The notes under the pieces: generated by a model | Database searches by the model: none | Told to the model about the DNA's origin: nothing | Seen by the model: the letters and a program-made list of their open reading frames with translations, nothing else | Shown here: positions 59,779 to 64,000 of the stretch, piece by piece | How the letters are laid out: each line of letters starts with the position of its first letter | Numbering within the stretch: the stretch's first letter is position 1 | Origin: JAAYAY01 sp963674575 | GTDB taxonomy: Bacteria; Planctomycetota; Planctomycetia; Pirellulales; Thermoguttaceae | Direction of reading: 5' to 3' | NCBI GenBank assembly: GCA_963674575.2 | Contig: CAXXQT010000002.1 | Coordinates: 1,178,001 to 1,242,000 of the forward strand | Length of the DNA stretch: 64,000 bases | Made by a program: the position numbers and the translations under genes

Positions 59779-60954
59779 ATGACGATTACCACCCGTATCC
59801 TACTTGTCGCCTTCATCCTGGCCTTCGCCTCGATCGCAGGCGGCGCCGAGTCCACCGCGCTGTCGGACTCCGATCGAGCCTACTTCGAACGGGTTCTTCG
59901 CCGGACGCAAACCGACCTGTCTGCCGCTGCTGACCGGCCCGGCCAGTACGTGGAGCTTTTCAAGCGGGAACTGATCCACGATCCGCGGCTCTTCACGTGC
60001 CGTCTCGATGCGGAAACGGTCGCCGATGGTTCGCTCAGGCTAACGGGATGTGTGGAGTTCGACGAAAATCGGACGGCCATCGAAGAGTTCCTCCTCACTG
60101 TGGGCTTCAAGCGAATCGACAACCGTGTCGAAGTGCTCCCATCGCCCAAACTGGGCGACGAACGCTTCGGTGTGATCTGCAAGTCTCACGCCTTCAGCCG
60201 AGCCGAACCTGCCGACGACAGCGAGGTGCTCACCGATTGCCTCTTGGGCGACGTGGTGTATCTGCTGCGGGAAGAGACTGGCGGATATTTCCTCTGCCAC
60301 AGTCGCGAGGGATACCTGGGCTACGTGGACGGCCGGGCGATCCGCCGCGTGGACGCCCGTGAACTCTCGGACTACGAGAAGGGCCCCCAGGTGCGGCTGC
60401 GAGAAAACCACGTTGCTGAAGGCGGGCTCACACTGCCCATAGGGGCCCGGCTCAAGGTAGTGAGACGAAAGGAACGCGAGATTATCGTCGCGTTGCCTGA
60501 CGGCCGGGAAACGGTCGTCCCCGGCGATGCCTGCTGCGTGGTCGACGACGGGCCAAACCCTCGGATCGAGGCCGTGATTCGGGCGGCCGAGCGTTTGCTC
60601 GGCACTCCTTACGTTTGGGGCGGCAATACGACGGAGGGCGTCGACTGCTCGGGGTTGGTTCAGACGGCCTTCGCAACGGAGGGCATCACGCTCGCCCGCG
60701 ATTCGAACCAGCAGGTTCTTGCCGGAAGACTTGTCGCCACCCGCTGGCACCGCGAGGGGCTGCGCCGTGGCGACACGCTCTATTTTCTGGGCGAACACGG
60801 CAAGATCCGCCACACAGCGCTCTACCTGGGAGACAATCGCTATATCGAGGCCGTCCGCCCGGTGGTCCGCTACTCCAGTTTCGACCCGGCCAGTCCGGAG
60901 TACAGCGAGCGGGGAGACGCCCGCTTCTGCTTCGGAAAACGGATTCTCGATTAG
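59779..60954 (+). CDS. Exported NlpC/P60 cysteine peptidase with SH3-like domains
   Basis: This 391-residue protein starts at ATG 59779 and has a signal peptide (ILLVAFILAFASIAGGA). Residues about 130-250 contain two SH3-like strands sets (VLTDCLLGDVVYLLREETGG and LPIGARLKVVRRKER). The C-terminal NlpC/P60 domain has TPYVWGGNTTEGVDCSGLVQ with catalytic C290 and H345 in IRHTALYLG. Such enzymes cleave gamma-glutamyl or stem-peptide bonds of peptidoglycan, which fits the presence of peptidoglycan in planctomycetes. The N-terminal ~100 residues are not recognised. Confidence 0.92.
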   Translation: MTITTRILLVAFILAFASIAGGAESTALSDSDRAYFERVLRRTQTDLSAAADRPGQYVELFKRELIHDPRLFTCRLDAETVADGSLRLTGCVEFDENRTAIEEFLLTVGFKRIDNRVEVLPSPKLGDERFGVICKSHAFSRAEPADDSEVLTDCLLGDVVYLLREETGGYFLCHSREGYLGYVDGRAIRRVDARELSDYEKGPQVRLRENHVAEGGLTLPIGARLKVVRRKEREIIVALPDGRETVVPGDACCVVDDGPNPRIEAVIRAAERLLGTPYVWGGNTTEGVDCSGLVQTAFATEGITLARDSNQQVLAGRLVATRWHREGLRRGDTLYFLGEHGKIRHTALYLGDNRYIEAVRPVVRYSSFDPASPEYSERGDARFCFGKRILD

Positions 60955-60968
60955 AAAAGACCCCCGGC

Positions 60969-61325
60969 ATGGACCCTTCGCGAATCAACCCCTACGAATC
61001 TCCGGGCGAACCAGAGTCTTCTTCTGAAGAAGACGCTTTGGAAACTGAATCGCCCCCAGATTTCCTGGCCTCCATAGCACGGACCGTATTCCTGGCGGTC
61101 GTCCTGTCCGCGTCGGGCGCCGTGGCAACCTTGTTGTATCTCGCATTCGGCTTGCACACCCCCGTCTTGTGCCAGGCTGATCGGTCAACCGTACGGGTGG
61201 TATTCCAGTTCCTTGCCGTTGTCATTGGTTTGGCAGCGTTTGTTGGGGCACTTGTGTCTGCATTGGGAGAAGCAGCACGACGCGTCCCAAGAGGGCTGTC
61301 TGCCCGTCGTGGTCGACGGGATTGA
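60969..61325 (+). CDS. Small planctomycete-type membrane protein (NPYESP N-terminus)
   Basis: This 118-residue protein begins DPSRINPYESPGEPESSSEE, an acidic lead with the NPY-x-SP motif that I remember from many short planctomycete membrane proteins. Two hydrophobic segments follow (FLAVVLSASGAVATLLYLAF and FLAVVIGLAAFVGALVSAL). The tail is Arg-rich, so the C-terminus is probably cytoplasmic. It lies 14 bp after the NlpC/P60 gene, on the same strand. Function unknown. Confidence 0.65.
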   Translation: MDPSRINPYESPGEPESSSEEDALETESPPDFLASIARTVFLAVVLSASGAVATLLYLAFGLHTPVLCQADRSTVRVVFQFLAVVIGLAAFVGALVSALGEAARRVPRGLSARRGRRD

Positions 61326-61332
61326 GCAAACC

Positions 61333-61953
61333 CTATTCCCCCAGTTCCACAATCCGGAAATCGTCGAAGCGGATCCAGTGTTCGGCGTCGGTCGGGCCGT
61401 TGTAGCATTGAAGGCTGATCATGTCGTCGCCCGGCGGGGGCAGTTCGCCTTCCGCCACGGTCTGGAATTCCGCCTTGAGATCCTCGCGAAACTGGGCGAT
61501 CCGTTTCCGCCCGTCGACGATAAGTCGCAACTGAACGGTCTTCTTGGGGGCCGGTTTTCGTCCGGGGATGATCCAGAGGTCGCCGTCGATCCGTTCGTGA
61601 ACGAGTTTGAAGACCGGCTTCTGCTCGTGGTACCAGGTGATGCCCGCCTGCTCATACTGCCTGGTAGGATCGGCGGTGAAGGTGATCGTCACTTCGACCG
61701 CATAGCGGGTCTTCGATCGATCCGGCGCCTTTCGCTGCAAGGCGTTCTTGACCGTATTGGCCACGCCCGGCTCGACGCGGATTTCGAGAGCGTTGTCTTT
61801 GATTCGCCAGGCGTCCTTGTTTTCCCGCAGCCAACTCCATCCGTCGCCGAGCTTCCCTTGGAACGAGTCTTCAAACAGGAGCTTGGGCTCGGCTCCCGGC
61901 AGGTTACTCGCCAGAACAACGAACACGATAGCTGGAAGAAGGAGGTGTCTCAT
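61333..61953 (-). CDS. Exported DUF1349-like (concanavalin-fold) protein
   Basis: This 206-residue protein starts at ATG 61953 with GGAG nine bases upstream and a signal peptide (LLLPAIVFVVLASNLPGA). FEDSFQGKLGDGWSWLRENK, then the central QYEQAGITWYHEQKPVFKLV and WIRFDDFRIVE, match the DUF1349/LamG-like beta-sandwich that is often a non-catalytic module of glycosidases. Here it stands alone. It may bind sugars. It converges with the NPYESP gene, the two stops 7 bp apart. Confidence 0.85.
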   Translation of the reverse strand: MRHLLLPAIVFVVLASNLPGAEPKLLFEDSFQGKLGDGWSWLRENKDAWRIKDNALEIRVEPGVANTVKNALQRKAPDRSKTRYAVEVTITFTADPTRQYEQAGITWYHEQKPVFKLVHERIDGDLWIIPGRKPAPKKTVQLRLIVDGRKRIAQFREDLKAEFQTVAEGELPPPGDDMISLQCYNGPTDAEHWIRFDDFRIVELGE

Positions 61954-62149
61954 GGTATTGCTCCGGGGCAATGGGCTGTAGGGACTGCCACGAGGCCAAG
62001 TATATCGACAGCCCGCGGGCCGGTCACCCCTTTCAAAAGGCGGGAAAAACCGCAATTTCTCGCCAAGACTTGTGTTTTGGCAACGTGCTCTCCAATAATG
62101 CGGAGATAAGCCTGATCTCCCTGCCCTCCACTCGCTTGAAAGGCATGCC

Positions 62150-63763
62150 ATGAGAATCTGCCAAGTCGCCCCCTTCGTCCGGCCGAATCGGCTGATTCCG
62201 GTCCTCGGAATCGTGGCCGTGTTATGCTTCGCATTCGCACCGAACTTCTCACACTCGGCAGAGCCGGACGAACTCTGGCAACTGGCCAAAGCTAAGGCAA
62301 ACGTCCATCGCTACTCCACGCTGATCACGGCCAGCCAGGTTCGGGATCTTCTGGCCACGGAGGAAGGAATCGATGCCGCCCTCGACTGGTGCAAGAAGAC
62401 CGGCGTGACCAAGGTCTACATCGAGACCTTCCGCAGCCACTACCAGGCGCCGAAAGAGACGCTCGAACATGCGAAGACCCGGTTCCTTGATGCCGGGTTT
62501 GCTGTGTCGGGATGCGTGACAACCACGATCGTCGGCAAGAAGTCGACGGGCTGGAATCTCATCTCCTGCTACACGGACCAACCAACCCAACAGCGACTCC
62601 AGGAGATCTTCGAGTTCACGGCCGGACTGTTCGACGAGATCATGATCGACGATTTCTGGTTCACCGACTGTGCCTGCGAGGCGTGCGAAGCAGCCCGCAA
62701 GAGCAAAACCGCCACCGTGGGCGAAAAGTCCTACCAGGTTTCGGGCGATACCTGGGAAGACTATCGTTGCGAGCTGCTGGTGCGGGTTTCTCAGGACCGG
62801 ATCCTCGCCCCTGCCCGGAAGGTCAATCCCAAGGTGAAGATCATCATCAAGTATCCCCAATGGTACGACCGGTTCCACGAGCGGGGCTACGAGGTGGTGC
62901 GTGAAACCGACGATTTCGATTGGATCTGGGTCGGCACGGAGACCCGTGATTACGGCGACAAGCGTTGGGGTGGCACGCCGCAATATGAGGCCTATTTCAT
63001 CATGCGGTGGCTTGGCGGCATCGGCGGCGAAAAGTGCGGCGGCGGATGGTTCGATCCCTATGGCACAACGGAAGCCACCTACCTGGAGCAGGCCCGGCAA
63101 ACGGTGTTGGCGGGAGCGAAGGAGTCGGTGTTATTCTGCTACGGTGCGTTGCAGCAGAACACCGGGCCCGCGAATGTGGAGGCGTTGCGACAGGAAATCC
63201 CAAAGCTGCTGGACGTGGCTGCCGCGATCGGGCAGCGGACGATGATCGGCGTGGCCGCCTACAAGCCGCCCAACAGCCACCCGGAGAAGGAAGCGCGCGT
63301 GTTCGACTTCGTCGGGATGATGGGCGTGCCCCTCGTGCCCTGTCACGAGTTCCCGGTTGACGCGCCGGCTGCGTTCTTCTCCGTCCACGCCTTGAAGGAC
63401 CCCGGGCTGGCTCAGAAGCTGAAGGCGTTTATTGACGCCGGCAAACCGGTGCTGGTGACCGACGGTTTGGTGGAGCATCTTGGCGATTCTGTCTTGATCG
63501 ATCGCGAAAACGTCCAGGTTCTGGCGGTTCAGGGCGATCCGAAATCGCTGCTGTCAATGACGCAGGAGCAAGTGGACACTTTGCGCCGCCCGCTTCTCAA
63601 GCCGCTGGGACACTCCCTGGAAGCTCCCAATCGGGTCGCATTTTACGTGATGAGCGACGGGAGTTGGGTTGTCGAAAACTTCAATGACGCTCCGGTTTCC
63701 GTCAAGCTGGATGGGCTGGAACGGTCCGTCCAGGCTCGCGGATGGAGTTATTCTTGGAAATGA
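62150..63763 (+). CDS. Unassigned exported protein, probable TIM-barrel glycosidase-like
   Basis: I do not recognise the family of this 537-residue protein. It has a signal peptide (IPVLGIVAVLCFAFAPNFSHS). The first ~350 residues alternate strands and helices, with WCKKTGVTKVYIETFRSHY, an acidic pair region DEIMIDDFWFTDCACEACEA and DFDWIWVGTETRD. This resembles glycosidase-type (beta/alpha)8 domains with acidic catalytic residues at strand ends. Residues ~370-460 look like a ThuA/beta-galactosidase-trimerisation-like domain (AAFFSVHALKDPGLAQKLKA). The end is a beta-sandwich (VENFNDAPVSVKLDG). Glycoside hydrolase is an inference from pattern only. Confidence 0.6.
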   Translation: MRICQVAPFVRPNRLIPVLGIVAVLCFAFAPNFSHSAEPDELWQLAKAKANVHRYSTLITASQVRDLLATEEGIDAALDWCKKTGVTKVYIETFRSHYQAPKETLEHAKTRFLDAGFAVSGCVTTTIVGKKSTGWNLISCYTDQPTQQRLQEIFEFTAGLFDEIMIDDFWFTDCACEACEAARKSKTATVGEKSYQVSGDTWEDYRCELLVRVSQDRILAPARKVNPKVKIIIKYPQWYDRFHERGYEVVRETDDFDWIWVGTETRDYGDKRWGGTPQYEAYFIMRWLGGIGGEKCGGGWFDPYGTTEATYLEQARQTVLAGAKESVLFCYGALQQNTGPANVEALRQEIPKLLDVAAAIGQRTMIGVAAYKPPNSHPEKEARVFDFVGMMGVPLVPCHEFPVDAPAAFFSVHALKDPGLAQKLKAFIDAGKPVLVTDGLVEHLGDSVLIDRENVQVLAVQGDPKSLLSMTQEQVDTLRRPLLKPLGHSLEAPNRVAFYVMSDGSWVVENFNDAPVSVKLDGLERSVQARGWSYSWK

Positions 63764-63849
63764 TCCGCGCCCGTTGGCACGTGTGGAGCCGTCTGTTAGG
63801 ATCGACGGCATATCGTGGGCTCCCTCTTACGCAACCAGGAAATATCGTT

Positions 63850-64000
63850 ATGAAGGTCTCGCTTCTTCTTGTCGGCACGTTGTGGTTTGCAGTTTCTGTG
63901 CTCCCCGTTTACGGAGCTGAGCCGGCAGAGACGCCGCCGGCGACTGAAGCAACTGAGACGCCGGCGCCCAAGGCCCCCGAAGAAAAGGACCCATTCAGCG
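63850..64000 (+). CDS. 5' part of an exported protein (partial)
   Basis: It begins MKVSLLLVGTLWFAVSVLPV with likely cleavage after YGA. An acidic Pro/Glu/Thr/Ala-rich stretch follows, and the window then ends after ~50 codons. AGGAAA precedes the ATG at 63850. The exported, low-complexity start is common in planctomycete secreted proteins; nothing else can be said. Confidence 0.7.
   Translation, partial: MKVSLLLVGTLWFAVSVLPVYGAEPAETPPATEATETPAPKAPEEKDPFS

Overview
The window looks like a piece of a GC-rich planctomycete chromosome, probably from the Pirellulales or a close relative. This placement rests on gene content only, because there is no rRNA marker here. The support is a cluster of a DUF4175-like protein, a terpenoid-cyclase-like toroid and an NPCBM protein; three secreted sulfatases; Tat-exported Gfo/Idh/MocA oxidoreductases; ThuA and sialate O-acetylesterase proteins; a proline-rich BamA; and small membrane proteins with planctomycete-style N-termini (NPYESP, RRWIQFRLRTLL). 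I found no rRNA, tRNA, CRISPR array, integrase, transposase or prophage.

Layout. 1-7144: a tightly overlapping cell-envelope operon entered at its 3' part (end of a membrane protein, a large DUF4175-like protein, a small secreted protein, a secreted alpha/alpha toroid, an NPCBM protein). 7198-16033: accessory genes (methyltransferase, three sulfatases, a response-regulator/HATPase fusion, an esterase-like hydrolase). 16597-20751: housekeeping run tpiA-secG, then yicC-gmk-rpoZ-coaC-coaB. 21003-26609: a short membrane protein, DUF4058, ThuA, a PiT-type permease and an oxidoreductase. 26758-31036: rph and, on the same strand, argB-argD-argF. 31542-38172: single-domain glmU, prs, rplY, pth, rpsF, ssb, rplI, dnaB. 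38562-43045: bamA, a small secreted Tyr/Gly-rich protein, apt. 43361-49230: Dabb protein, prolyl oligopeptidase, galE, flavin reductase, WecG-type glycosyltransferase. 49314-54315: a minus-strand run of a TGS GTPase, polX, sucC and sucD. 54562-54837: a broken DUF1778 antitoxin remnant. 54955-63763: a carbohydrate/cell-wall set (sialate O-acetylesterase, oxidoreductase, sugar porter, NlpC/P60 peptidase, a small membrane protein, a DUF1349-like protein and an unassigned secreted protein). 63850-64000: the start of another exported protein.

Genes working together. argB, argD and argF give three steps of arginine synthesis. prs feeds PRPP to apt. glmU (uridylyltransferase half) and galE serve sugar-nucleotide supply. 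sucC and sucD form one enzyme. rpsF-ssb-rplI-dnaB is a conserved translation/replication group, here without rpsR. yicC-gmk-rpoZ-coaC-coaB are close enough to be co-transcribed.

The least explained signal is between the genes. At least six families of short palindromic dispersed repeats fill most of the larger gaps: an 80-bp element with AGCCCGGCT ends, a GGAGTCCAGGCTTCAGCCTG family, a GTGGCACG family, an AT-rich inverted repeat wedged between sucC and sucD, a GAACAGGAGTCAACGGAG family, and a cluster around CGCTGCGCGGGC. They look like REP- or MITE-type non-autonomous elements; no mobilising enzyme lies in the window. I do not see a convincing new defence or mobile system. The best candidates for new biology are the envelope operon at 1-7144, the response-regulator/HATPase fusion at 9946-10845, the BamA insertion, and the repeat families.
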